Positions 23,235 to 30,881 are shown, counted from the first letter of the stretch. The stretch: DNA of 33,907 bases from JBAWAP01 sp049589355 (GCA_049589355.1 JBAWAP010000114.1:1-33907), one strand, 5' to 3'. Made by a program: numbers and translations. The notes: generated from the letters alone by a model not told the origin.

Positions 23235-23780
23235 ATGCAAGTGACCATCAACAAATCACGGCTCGAGCTCGTCGAGGGCGACATCACGGAGCAGGACACT
23301 GAGGCCATCGTCAACGCGGCCAATCCGAGCCTGCTGGGCGGTGGCGGAGTGGATGGGGCCATCCACCGGGCGGCGGGGCCAGGGCTTCTGGAGGAATGCC
23401 GCACCCTGGGTGGCTGCCAGACCGGCGACGCCAAGATCACTAAAGGCTACCGGCTTAAGGCGAAGCACGTCATCCACACTGTAGGCCCGATCTACTATCG
23501 CGACGGCGAGCGAGCGCCGGAGCTATTGGCCAGGGCCTACCGCCGCAGCCTGGAGGTGGCTTCGGAGAATAACGTACGCTCAGTCTCCCTCCCATCCATC
23601 AGCACCGGCGCCTACGGCTATCCGATGGAAGAAGCCGCCCCCATCGCTCTGCGGACGGCCATCAACTACTTCGAGTTTCACACCGACATCGAGTTGGTGC
23701 GCTTCGTCCTCTTTGGCCGCCGCGCCTATCAGGTCTACGAGAAGGCGCTCGAGGAGATTCTGGCCCAAGGGTGTAAATGA
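23235..23780 (+). CDS. Macro-domain protein (O-acetyl-ADP-ribose deacetylase, YmdB-like)
   Basis: A 181-residue single macro domain that binds ADP-ribose and typically hydrolyses O-acetyl-ADP-ribose or removes mono-ADP-ribose. Landmarks are VEGDITEQDTEAIVNAANPS, the GGGGVDGAIHRAAG loop, CQTGDAKITKGYRL, HVIHTVGP and the phosphate loop SISTGAYGYP. The family's conserved Asn (NAAN) and Asp (VDGAIH) are present. The second ATG (23235) is chosen because AGGAGG (23222-23227) lies 7 nt before it and only 1 nt before the first ATG. It is followed 23 nt later by the FAD protein, likely one transcript. Confidence 0.92.
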   Translation: MQVTINKSRLELVEGDITEQDTEAIVNAANPSLLGGGGVDGAIHRAAGPGLLEECRTLGGCQTGDAKITKGYRLKAKHVIHTVGPIYYRDGERAPELLARAYRRSLEVASENNVRSVSLPSISTGAYGYPMEEAAPIALRTAINYFEFHTDIELVRFVLFGRRAYQVYEKALEEILAQGCK

Positions 23781-23803
23781 GATAAGAAGGTTCGGAGGAC
23801 TTG

Positions 23804-25189
23804 ATGTCACAACATCACTACGACGTCATCATCGTTGGCGCTGGGCCAGCGGGGATTTTTACCGCCTTGGAGCTGTCGAAACACGCGAAGCTGAACATCC
23901 TGATGTTGGAAAAAGGACCCGAGATCGAGAAGCGGCGCTGTCCTGCTCGGCGCCCTGGCGGCCACTGCACCCACTGCCGGCCCTGCTTTCTCCTTTGCGG
24001 CTGGGGAGGGGCTGGTGCCTTCTCAGACGGCAAGCTAACCCTCTCGCCAGCAGTGGGTGGACACCTGGCTGAACTGCTGGGTAACGAGGGAACCAGTTCC
24101 CTGATTGAGGAAGTTGACGAGACTTTCGTCAAATTCGGTGCGACGGGACCCATTTACGGCACCAACTCCGATGACATAGAGCGACTCGAGAAACGAGCAG
24201 CCTTGGCCGGGTTGAAGCTTATCTCTGACCCCATACGACACATGGGGACGGAGCGGAGCGGTGAGATCCTAACAGCCATGCGGGATGAGCTATTAGGCCG
24301 AGGGGTGGAGATCAGGACCAGAACCAGGGTGTCCAAGATCCTGGTCGAGAACTGGCAGGCGGCAGGGGTGGAGACGCTCGAAGGAGAAACCATCAAGGGG
24401 CAGTACGTGGTGGTGGCTCCTGGCCGGGAGGGGGCACCCTGGCTGAAGGAAGTGGCTGAACAGTTGAACCTCTCCCTCAGCCGTAACCCCGTTGACTTGG
24501 GCGTGCGGGTGGAGCTGCCAGCCGAGGTGCTAGCACCCCTCACCGATCTGGTCTACGAACCCAAGCTGTACTACTACTCCCGGGCCTTCGACGATAAAGT
24601 GCGTACCTTCTGCGTCTGTCCCTACGGGGAGGTAGTGATTGAGTTCGCGGGCGACGTGATGACCGTCAACGGCCACAGTTATGCTGACCGAAGGACCGAG
24701 AACACCAACTTCGCCATCTTAGTGAATAAGACCTTCACTGAGCCCTTCAAGGAACCCATCGCTTACGGTAAGTACATCGCCAGTCTGGCCAACTTGCTGA
24801 GCGATAGTGTCATCGTACAGCGTCTGGGCGACATGGAGCAGGGACGGCGCTCAACGCCTGAACGGCTGGCCCGCAGCCTCGTCACCCCTACACTGAAAGA
24901 TGCCACCCCCGGCGACCTGAACCTGGTGCTGCCCTATCGCTACGTGGTGAACATCCTGGAAATGCTGAAGGCCCTGGACGAGTTAGCTCCCGGAGTCTAC
25001 TCGCGCCATACCCTCCTCTACGGCGTAGAGGTCAAGTTCTACTCCTCCAAGCTTGAGTTAAGCAAGTCCCTGGAGACTGAGGTGGAGAATCTCTTCGCCG
25101 CCGGCGACGGGGCGGGCCTGACCCGGGGCTTGGTACAGGCCTCGGCCTCCGGCCTACTGGTGGCACGAGAGATCTTGGCCAGAGGGTGA
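23804..25189 (+). CDS. Uncharacterised FAD-dependent dehydrogenase (COG2509-like)
   Basis: A 461-residue flavoprotein. The N-terminus has the dinucleotide-binding VIIVGAGPAGIFTALELSK followed by LEKGPEIEKRRCP. A cysteine cluster comes next: C at about residue 47, then HCTHCRPCFLLCGWGGAGAFSDGKL, which is characteristic of this group and could bind metal or be redox-active. GQYVVVAPGREG follows. The C-terminus has the second FAD motif FAAGDGAGLTRGLVQASASGLLVA. The substrate is unknown. The ATG at 23804 is used because GGAGG lies 5 nt upstream; an in-frame TTG at 23801 is less likely. It sits between a macro domain and a TA module, with no pathway context. Confidence 0.85.
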   Translation: MSQHHYDVIIVGAGPAGIFTALELSKHAKLNILMLEKGPEIEKRRCPARRPGGHCTHCRPCFLLCGWGGAGAFSDGKLTLSPAVGGHLAELLGNEGTSSLIEEVDETFVKFGATGPIYGTNSDDIERLEKRAALAGLKLISDPIRHMGTERSGEILTAMRDELLGRGVEIRTRTRVSKILVENWQAAGVETLEGETIKGQYVVVAPGREGAPWLKEVAEQLNLSLSRNPVDLGVRVELPAEVLAPLTDLVYEPKLYYYSRAFDDKVRTFCVCPYGEVVIEFAGDVMTVNGHSYADRRTENTNFAILVNKTFTEPFKEPIAYGKYIASLANLLSDSVIVQRLGDMEQGRRSTPERLARSLVTPTLKDATPGDLNLVLPYRYVVNILEMLKALDELAPGVYSRHTLLYGVEVKFYSSKLELSKSLETEVENLFAAGDGAGLTRGLVQASASGLLVAREILARG

Positions 25190-25220
25190 ATCGAGCACAC
25201 ATTTACGGAGGTAGAGGGAA

Positions 25221-25457
25221 ATGACAACACGATTCTGCAAAATCGAGAAAGAGGGGATAGTACGAATCCCCCTTGAGGTCCTTGAATCCGTTGGCCTTAA
25301 AACGGGGGAGGAACTGGAGGTAAAAGCTCGAAGGGAGAGCTTGGTGTTGACTAAGAAAGGGTCTATAATCGCCAAACTGCGGGGAAGACTTCAGCTTGAC
25401 CAGCAGACCGCTAAAGAAGTCTTGGAGTCGCCGGAGATCGAGTATGAAGCTCTCTGA
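25221..25457 (+). CDS. AbrB/MazE-type antitoxin
   Basis: A 78-residue protein with a SpoVT/AbrB swapped-hairpin DNA-binding domain: KIEKEGIVRIPLEVLESVGLKTGEELEVKARRESLVLTKK. The C-terminal tail (LDQQTAKEVLESPEIEYEAL) should bind the toxin. Strong SD GGAGGTAGAGGG precedes the ATG. It overlaps the PIN toxin gene by 14 nt, the usual coupling in TA operons. It is unlike the antitoxin at 4050, although the two toxins are related. Confidence 0.85.
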   Translation: MTTRFCKIEKEGIVRIPLEVLESVGLKTGEELEVKARRESLVLTKKGSIIAKLRGRLQLDQQTAKEVLESPEIEYEAL

Positions 25458-25941
25458 TATTCCGACTGGTTCCTGGGTCTTTGTTGACGCCAATGTGCCT
25501 TTGGCTGTCATCTTCGAGGAAAGAAGCGCCCCTGTTGCCGAGGATTTCCTCACGCGAATCGAGAGTGAGGAGATCATCGGAGTAACATCGGTTGTGGTGA
25601 TCAACGAGATCTTCCATCGCTGTTTAGTCGCCGAAACTTGTAGGCTCCTCGGGGTCCCTCCTCCCATCGCCTTGCAAAAACTGAAAAAGGAACCGGAGAT
25701 ATTCCATTCTCTGCATGAAAGCTGGGAAGTAGTCACCGATTTTCTGAAGCTGCCACTTACGATCTACCAACTGGATATTGACACGATGAGGAGCGCTCTC
25801 CATTACTCCAGGGTGTTCCAATTGCTGTCCAACGACGCTACCCACATCGCTCTAATGGCTAAGAACGGGATTCAAGCTATGGCTTCTTTCGACCACGATC
25901 TAGAGCGAGTGGATGTCATTCAAGTGTACGGACAAACCTGA
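25444..25941 (+). CDS. PIN-domain ribonuclease toxin (VapC-like)
   Basis: A 165-residue PIN protein. Acidic residues expected for the metal site are present: Asp in WVFVDANVPL, Glu in VINEIFHRCL, Asp in LSNDATHIALM and Asp in MASFDHDLERV. The ATG at 25444 lies within the end of the antitoxin gene; in-frame upstream starts only add residues read from the antitoxin's other frame. It resembles the toxin at 4265 in length and motif spacing (FVDAN, FLxxIExEEI, ITDAAH/SNDATH). Autoregulation by the AbrB-type partner is expected. Confidence 0.83.
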   Translation: MKLSDIPTGSWVFVDANVPLAVIFEERSAPVAEDFLTRIESEEIIGVTSVVVINEIFHRCLVAETCRLLGVPPPIALQKLKKEPEIFHSLHESWEVVTDFLKLPLTIYQLDIDTMRSALHYSRVFQLLSNDATHIALMAKNGIQAMASFDHDLERVDVIQVYGQT

Positions 25942-26015
25942 TCCGGAGACGATTTACTCACGATTTTGCGCCCCGCTTTGCATTCGCAGGGTGCAAGTCT
26001 ACATGAAAGCTATTG

Positions 26016-27314
26016 ATGAAGTATTATCACATTTGGAATATCGGCTGTCAAATGAACACTGCCGACTCGCGGCGAGCGGCAGAAGGCCTGGAACGCCTGG
26101 GTTATCGTTGGACGAAACGGGCCGAAGAAGCTGACCTTATCGTCCTCAACACCTGCGTAGTCCGGCAGAGCGCTGAGGACAAGGTCCTGGGCCGTCTCAG
26201 TTCCCTAAAACCCCTCAAGAAAAAGCACCCCGAAGCCATCATCGCCGTGATGGGCTGCTTCGTGGACGACGTCCCTGCTCTAAAACAGGACTTCCCCTAT
26301 GTGGACGCCTTCTTCAAGCCCTCCGACATCCAGGGGCTCGTCGAGTTCGTCAAAGGGTACCGCTCATCGGTAGCTGACTTCCAGCTTCCATCCTCCAACT
26401 TCCAATCTCCAGTATCCTGCTACGTTCCGGTCATTGAGGGCTGCAACCGCTTCTGCACCTACTGCATCGTACGCCTCAGGCGAGGGCGGGAGCGAAGCCA
26501 GCCTGTGGGCGAGATTGTCGAAGAGGTGGGTAGCCTGGTGAAGCGCGGGGCGCGAGAGGTAACCCTGCTGGGCCAGAACGTGGACGCCTATGGTTATGAC
26601 CTGCCGGGTCAGCCCGATTTGGCTGACCTCCTGACCGCTGTTCACGGGATCGAGGATCTGTGGCGCATTCGCTTCCTGACCTCTCATCCCGCCGATATGA
26701 AAGAACGAATCATTGATGCTGTGGCCGGCCTCCCGAAAGTCTGCGAGCACATCGAGGTCCCCGTCCAATCGGGCGACGACGCTATCCTCAAGCGCATGGT
26801 CCGAGGTTACACCGTGGACCAGTACCGCCGGCTGGTAGACAAGATCCGCCAACACATCGCGGGAGTGAGCCTGGCAACGGACGTGATCGTCGGCTTCCCC
26901 GGCGAGACCGAGGAGCAATTCATGAACACCTATAAGCTCCTGGAGGAGACCCGTTTCGACGTGGTGCACGTTGCTGCCTACTCGCCCCGCCCAGGCACGG
27001 CCGCCAGCCGCCTCCCTGACAACGTTCCTCGAGAGGAGAAAGAACGCCGCCGCCAGATTATCGAGGAACTGCAGGAGGACATTGCGAGCGAGATCAACCA
27101 ACAGCTCTTGGGGGAAACTGTCGAGGTATTAGTCGAGGAGAAGCACAAGGGCAAATGGAAGGGGCGCACCCGCACCCATAAGCTGGTCTTCTTTAAAGAC
27201 GCCCTCCCTCTTTCCCCCCAAACGTTGGGGGGGATGAAGGGGAGGCGAGGAAAACTAGCCCAAGTGAAGATCACCTGGACGGGGCCATGGTCTATGCAGG
27301 GGGAGTTAGCCTGA
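26016..27314 (+). CDS. miaB: MiaB, tRNA-2-methylthio-N6-isopentenyladenosine synthase
   Basis: Radical-SAM methylthiotransferase for A37 of tRNAs. The N-terminal MTTase domain holds three cluster ligands: Cys11 in NIGCQMN, Cys in LNTCVVRQSAEDKV and Cys in VMGCFVDD. The radical-SAM cluster is C143-x3-C147-x2-C150 (GCNRFCTYC). The C-terminal TRAM domain starts at about 360. GCQMNTADS and the VVRQSAEDK context fit MiaB better than RimO or MtaB. Two repeat insertions sit in frame: a heptamer array in the linker before the radical-SAM domain (residues about 122-135) and a C/G-rich hairpin in TRAM (about 400-406). The ATG at 26016 is used; no clear SD. It converges with xseB, with a single base between the stop codons. 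Confidence 0.9.
   Translation: MKYYHIWNIGCQMNTADSRRAAEGLERLGYRWTKRAEEADLIVLNTCVVRQSAEDKVLGRLSSLKPLKKKHPEAIIAVMGCFVDDVPALKQDFPYVDAFFKPSDIQGLVEFVKGYRSSVADFQLPSSNFQSPVSCYVPVIEGCNRFCTYCIVRLRRGRERSQPVGEIVEEVGSLVKRGAREVTLLGQNVDAYGYDLPGQPDLADLLTAVHGIEDLWRIRFLTSHPADMKERIIDAVAGLPKVCEHIEVPVQSGDDAILKRMVRGYTVDQYRRLVDKIRQHIAGVSLATDVIVGFPGETEEQFMNTYKLLEETRFDVVHVAAYSPRPGTAASRLPDNVPREEKERRRQIIEELQEDIASEINQQLLGETVEVLVEEKHKGKWKGRTRTHKLVFFKDALPLSPQTLGGMKGRRGKLAQVKITWTGPWSMQGELA
26378..26419. repeat. In-gene heptanucleotide array (CTTCCAA family) in miaB
   Basis: Six 7-mers: CTTCCAG, CTTCCAT, CCTCCAA, CTTCCAA, TCTCCAG, TATCCTG (26378-26419). They encode DFQLPSSNFQSPVSC in the domain linker, 8 residues before the radical-SAM cysteines. 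Confidence 0.8.
27214..27232. repeat. C/G-rich palindrome inside the miaB TRAM region
   Basis: CCCCCCAA (27214-27221), loop ACG, TTGGGGGG (27225-27232). A perfect 8-bp hairpin in frame, encoding SPQTLGG. It looks like a dispersed intergenic palindrome that landed in a surface loop. Confidence 0.6.
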
Positions 27315-27315
27315 G

Positions 27316-27585
27316 CTAGTTCGGCGCGTCTTCTTCCTCGAAGAGCTTGTCCTCAGCCTTGCCGAAGGGCATTATCTTGTAGTTCCCCTCGTCCGAGGGC
27401 ACCAACTGGCTCACTTGCAACTCAGCATCGTCCAGCTTCTGGCTGCAGTGCTTGGCCAGCCTCATCCCCTGCTCAAAGAGGGCAATGGACTCATCTAGAG
27501 TCAACCCTCCTCCCTCCAGTCGGTGCACTGTGTCCTCTAGTTCTTTGAAGGCCTCTTCGAAAGACAATTTCTCTACCTCATTCAT
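27316..27585 (-). CDS. xseB: Exodeoxyribonuclease VII small subunit
   Basis: XseB partners XseA to degrade single-stranded DNA to oligonucleotides. The 89-residue protein has the family pattern LSFEEAFKELEDTVHRLEGGGLTLDESIALFEQGMRLAKHCSQKLDDAELQV. The start at 27585 follows AGGAG; an in-frame ATG 10 codons earlier overlaps the xseA stop and is less likely. The C-terminal tail is longer than usual and acidic (FEEEDAPN). Coupled to xseA, 26 nt downstream of its stop. Confidence 0.93.
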   Translation of the reverse strand: MNEVEKLSFEEAFKELEDTVHRLEGGGLTLDESIALFEQGMRLAKHCSQKLDDAELQVSQLVPSDEGNYKIMPFGKAEDKLFEEEDAPN

Positions 27586-27611
27586 CTCTAGCTCTCCTGG
27601 CGTTGCGCTGT

Positions 27612-28811
27612 TCAATCCACTATGCCCTCGAATTCTCCATCGCTCACCCGGGTCTCGATTCGATCCCCAGGAGCCACTTGGGCCACGCTCTTCACAATCT
27701 CCCCTGTTCTCAATTGACGAGTTATGGAATAGCCCCTATCCAGGGTGGCGAGAGGGCTGAGGCTCTGCAGGCGCAGGAGCTGGCTGTGCAGTCGCTCTTG
27801 CTGTAGGGCCATCTGGTGAGCCAGACTTGCGCTGGCCGAGTGGGTTAGCTCATCTATGCGCTGGCGGTGGCTGACGGTTTTGGCTTGAGGTGATAGTCGG
27901 CTGAGGGCACGTCCTTGGACCTCAAGCGCACTGCGCCGTTCGACTATTTGCCTCCCCACAAGCGCAAACAAGCGGTTTCGGTGGAGGCCCAACGTTCCCC
28001 TTAGCTCTGCTTGATCCGGCACGGCGATTTCCGCCGCAGCCGAAGGGGTAGGAGCCCGCACATCGGCCACAAAGTCGGCGATAGTGAAGTCGGTCTCGTG
28101 GCCCACGCCGGAGATTACAGGCAGGCGCGATGAGTAGATGGCTCGCGCCACCCGCTCATCGTTGAAGGCCCACAGTTCCTCCAGCGATCCGCCGCCCCGA
28201 GCGACGATGATGGCCTCTGCATCGGTATGCTCGTTGAGAGCTTCGATGGCAGCCACGATCTGCAGCGGCGCTTCGTCTCCTTGCACTAGGGTAGGAGAGA
28301 GGATCACTTCAACCAGGGGGTAGCGACGCCCCAAGACGTGCAAAATGTCCCTGATTGCGGCCCCAGTAGGCGAGGTGACCACGCCAAGGCAGCGGGGGAA
28401 GGATGGCAAGGGCCGCTTCTGCTCAGGGGCGAAGAGGCCCTCGGCCTCCAGGCGTTTCTTCAGGGCCTCAAACTGGACGTACAAAATCCCCAGGCCAGCC
28501 GGTTGGAGGGCATCTACGTAGAGCTGATAAGTGCCCTGAACCTCGTAAATGGAGATGCGGCCGTGAGCGATAATGGCCTCGCCGTTGGAGGGGAGGTAGG
28601 CTTGCCGTTCAGCCAACGAGCGCCACATCACGCAGCGGACGCTGGCCGCTTCATCTTTCAGGGTGAAGTAGGCGTGTCCCGCCGCCGATCGAGAGAAATT
28701 AGAAACCTCGCCCTCTATCCAGAGGTCCTGGAGCACGAAGTCAATCTCGAAGAGCTCTTTTATGTAGTTGGTGATCTGGCTGACGGTGAAGTAGTGATTA
28801 GCCTTAGACAT
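27612..28811 (-). CDS. xseA: Exodeoxyribonuclease VII large subunit
   Basis: Catalytic subunit of ExoVII. N-terminal OB-fold: YFTVSQITNYIKELFE, DLWIEGEVSNFSRSAAGHAYFTLKDE, CVMW. The catalytic core has GVVTSPTGAAIRDILHVLGRRYP, IIVARGGGSLEELWAFNDERVARAI and PVISGVGHETDFTIADFVADVRAPTPSAAAE, the diagnostic ExoVII strings. The C-terminal coiled coil follows. The ATG at 28811 (MSKANHYFTV) gives 399 residues, normal length; longer in-frame starts would read through the promoter. The region between 28812 and 28986 contains its promoter and the upstream gene's terminator. Confidence 0.95.
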   Translation of the reverse strand: MSKANHYFTVSQITNYIKELFEIDFVLQDLWIEGEVSNFSRSAAGHAYFTLKDEAASVRCVMWRSLAERQAYLPSNGEAIIAHGRISIYEVQGTYQLYVDALQPAGLGILYVQFEALKKRLEAEGLFAPEQKRPLPSFPRCLGVVTSPTGAAIRDILHVLGRRYPLVEVILSPTLVQGDEAPLQIVAAIEALNEHTDAEAIIVARGGGSLEELWAFNDERVARAIYSSRLPVISGVGHETDFTIADFVADVRAPTPSAAAEIAVPDQAELRGTLGLHRNRLFALVGRQIVERRSALEVQGRALSRLSPQAKTVSHRQRIDELTHSASASLAHQMALQQERLHSQLLRLQSLSPLATLDRGYSITRQLRTGEIVKSVAQVAPGDRIETRVSDGEFEGIVD

Positions 28812-28848
28812 AGCAGTCCTATCATAGTATCCTGTCCGATCCATCAGC

Positions 28849-28877
28849 ATTATATCACGGCTAGAGGGTAAAGGCAA
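28849..28877 (-). promoter_or_regulatory. Promoter of xseAB
   Basis: On the minus strand: TTGCCT (28872-28877), 17-bp spacer, TATAAT (28849-28854). Confidence 0.75.
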
Positions 28878-28892
28878 GGGAAAAGCTGTCAC

Positions 28893-28935
28893 ACCAAAAG
28901 CAAACCCCCTCTGCTCCGCAGGGGAACAGAGGAGG
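28893..28935 (-). terminator. Terminator of the bactofilin-like gene
   Basis: On the minus strand a 9-bp stem with one G-T pair (28927-28935 with 28905-28913), 13-nt loop, then a T-rich tail (TTTGCTTTTGG). Confidence 0.8.
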
Positions 28936-28986
28936 CGATGTGCTTTTGTGCAGCCTCTCACTCGGTAAGGATGAGCGTCGGTAGCG

Positions 28987-30327
28987 TTAGGCAGGAACTG
29001 ACTTGCGACGACGGAAGGCCTCCCAGACCATCAGCCAGATGGCTCCCAGTCCAAAGAGGGTGACAATCAGGCCGATCCACCAACCCAGAATCGGGATGGC
29101 TCTAAGGATGGCGAAGAGCACTACCCCCAGCACCAGCGGCCAGACACGGCCTACTCCCCACGGCTCCCGGATGCGTTGGAGGATCATACGCCCCACCAGG
29201 AAGCTGACCACAATTTTGGTGATGTAGGCTACCGCGATCAGGAAACCTACTATGATTGTCGCGTTGGTGAGAAGGCCCACACCCGTGATTGAGACGACCA
29301 AGCCGCCAAAGCCCAGCCCACCGAGGATGAGATCCAGAACGATCATCAAAAAGGCTACGACGGGGACCGCGATAAAGACGAAGACGACGACGAGGATACC
29401 CCAGCCCAGGCTACCCCATGGCCTGGTCTGCAGGGCGGTTGCAGCCTCACGCACTGGGCCCGGCAAGAGCCAGATCAGTATCAAGCCAATGACCAGCAGG
29501 GCAGCCAGCCGACGCAGTTGGTTAAGGGACCAGTTCACAATGACCTGCTGTTGAGTTACCTCTTCCACTTCTTTCTCTTCCACCGGTGGTGGCACCGGTG
29601 TCTGGTAGACGATGCTTCCTGCTATCTCGGCTCCGGGCTCTATCTCGCCCTCGCTGCCGCTGGTGTAAGTCAACTTCCCTCCGATCTCGGCCCCTTCGGC
29701 CACCCTGAAGCCGGGTGACATCAGCGGCGCTGGCGTCCACGTCCGGAACCAGGGCAGCATAGCCTCGAAATCGGGATCGGGCTCACCGACTTCTACCTCC
29801 ACATTGCCCCCGATGCGCCCGGCGATCTCCAGCGCGCCCATCCCGCCGTTGAAATCTTCCTCCACCTCTCCGGCTAACTTGGCCTGATAACCTCCCCAGA
29901 AGAGAGAGCCTTCAATAGTGCTACCAGCCGCGGCGTCAAGACTGTAGCCAGCAGCGAGGACATCGTCAGCGATTTGTGCGTTCGGACCAAAAGTGAGCGT
30001 CCCGCCAGCGATGCGCACGTCGTCCTGAACCTCGCCATTGATGGTGATGTATCCGGCGGCGCCCCAGAAGTCGCCTTCCACCGTTCCGTTGACGATGATC
30101 TCACCACCTACGGCGATAAGGTCGCCTTTAATCGTCCCCTCGATTTTGATCGTCTCGGCTCCCACGTAGAGGTCATCCTCGATCACCTCGTCCGGGCCGA
30201 TGATTACCTCCTCCCCGCTCTTGAATTCACCGGCCCAGGCTGTGGGTACCAACCAGAAAAGGCTCATGAGCAAGATTCCCAAGATCGCCAGCCCTTTCTT
30301 GACCCAAGAATTAGATTTGGTTTTCAT
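28987..30327 (-). CDS. Secreted bactofilin-like beta-solenoid protein with C-terminal membrane domain
   Basis: A 446-residue protein with a Sec signal peptide (1-32, ending TAWAGEF). Residues about 35-240 are a run of short repeats of the polymer-forming (bactofilin) type: DDLYVGAETIKIEGTIKGDLIAVGGEIIVNGTVEGDFWGA and so on, a predicted right-handed beta-helix placed outside the cell. A Pro/Glu linker follows, then about five membrane helices (275-440) rich in Gly/Val/Ile and a basic tail RRRKSVPA. Classical bactofilins are cytosolic and lack these helices; this layout is common in uncharacterised envelope proteins. The ATG at 30327 is preceded by AAAGGAGGAA. Function unknown; a structural envelope role is inferred. 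Confidence 0.83.
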   Translation of the reverse strand: MKTKSNSWVKKGLAILGILLMSLFWLVPTAWAGEFKSGEEVIIGPDEVIEDDLYVGAETIKIEGTIKGDLIAVGGEIIVNGTVEGDFWGAAGYITINGEVQDDVRIAGGTLTFGPNAQIADDVLAAGYSLDAAAGSTIEGSLFWGGYQAKLAGEVEEDFNGGMGALEIAGRIGGNVEVEVGEPDPDFEAMLPWFRTWTPAPLMSPGFRVAEGAEIGGKLTYTSGSEGEIEPGAEIAGSIVYQTPVPPPVEEKEVEEVTQQQVIVNWSLNQLRRLAALLVIGLILIWLLPGPVREAATALQTRPWGSLGWGILVVVFVFIAVPVVAFLMIVLDLILGGLGFGGLVVSITGVGLLTNATIIVGFLIAVAYITKIVVSFLVGRMILQRIREPWGVGRVWPLVLGVVLFAILRAIPILGWWIGLIVTLFGLGAIWLMVWEAFRRRKSVPA

Positions 30328-30394
30328 TAAAATTCCTCCTTTGCTTGAGCGAATCTGCGAATACCATGATTCCTGCTGAGTAATCGGTTTTCAC
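30311..30394 (-). CDS. Possible 27-residue upstream ORF overlapping the bactofilin-like start
   Basis: GTG at 30394 directly follows AGGAGGTGAT (30395-30404), a 10-nt match to the 16S anti-Shine-Dalgarno consensus. The frame runs to TAA at 30311-30313, overlapping the start of the next gene in another frame by 17 nt. The predicted peptide shows no recognised domain. It may couple translation or simply be a leftover ribosome binding site. Confidence 0.3.
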   Translation of the reverse strand: MKTDYSAGIMVFADSLKQRRNFNENQI

Positions 30395-30421
30395 ATCACC
30401 TCCTCCGATTGGATCTTTTCA

Positions 30422-30808
30422 TTAGTCTGATGGAAAGAGAGCTATGGCCTTTCCCTGCAGAGAAATGCGATAAACGGGCGGATCATTTATACAATCTCTT
30501 GTCGTTCGGGCCGAGTTGATGACGCCTGTCATTTCGCCAGCCACGTAGACGGAGACGATGGCCTCTGCCTCCTGGCTCAGCTTGGCGTAGATCCTGAGGA
30601 AATTGCCGACGGAAGGTTGGGAGGTGTTGGGCAAGTCGTTAGTTTGCCTAAGCATTTGGCAGAATTGCCCCGTCGTCAAGTCTACTCCATCCTGAAAGCT
30701 CCGGCCCTCTCAAATCAACAGAAATGGGACGACTCGTATGTGGAGCTTATTGACTAGCTCCGCAGGCATGCAGGCCCCGCTGTCGGTGACGATGGCCACG
30801 GTGTCCAT
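30422..30808 (-). pseudogene. Broken degV (fatty-acid-binding family) gene
   Basis: DegV proteins bind fatty acids as part of fatty-acid kinase. From ATG 30808 the frame reads MDTVAIVTDSGACMPAELVN and VVPFLLI, then hits an in-frame TGA (30710-30712, codon 33). After it the same frame continues with unmistakable DegV sequence: DGVDLTTGQFCQML, TSQPSVGNFLRIYAKL, AIVSVYVAGEMTGVINSARTT. It then diverges and stops at 30422, about 128 codons in total against roughly 280 in intact DegV. The C-terminal lipid-binding domain is absent. Two lesions (nonsense and 3' truncation) with the promoter still in place indicate recent decay. Confidence 0.82.
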
Positions 30809-30817
30809 ACTTGCTCT

Positions 30818-30845
30818 ATTATACCTGACCTCCTCAAAAAGGCAA
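30818..30845 (-). promoter_or_regulatory. Promoter of the degV pseudogene
   Basis: On the minus strand: TTGCCT (30840-30845), 16-bp spacer, TATAAT (30818-30823). Intact, divergent from the paaX promoter. Confidence 0.55.
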
Positions 30846-30881
30846 ACCTTCGTATTCACTCACGTAAAGTGAATAGCGGAT

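Noticed and set aside
30710..30712. TGA in degV as selenocysteine or recoded Trp
   Set aside because: DegV is not a selenoprotein family, the 3' half is also missing, and other genes here use TGA as a normal stop.
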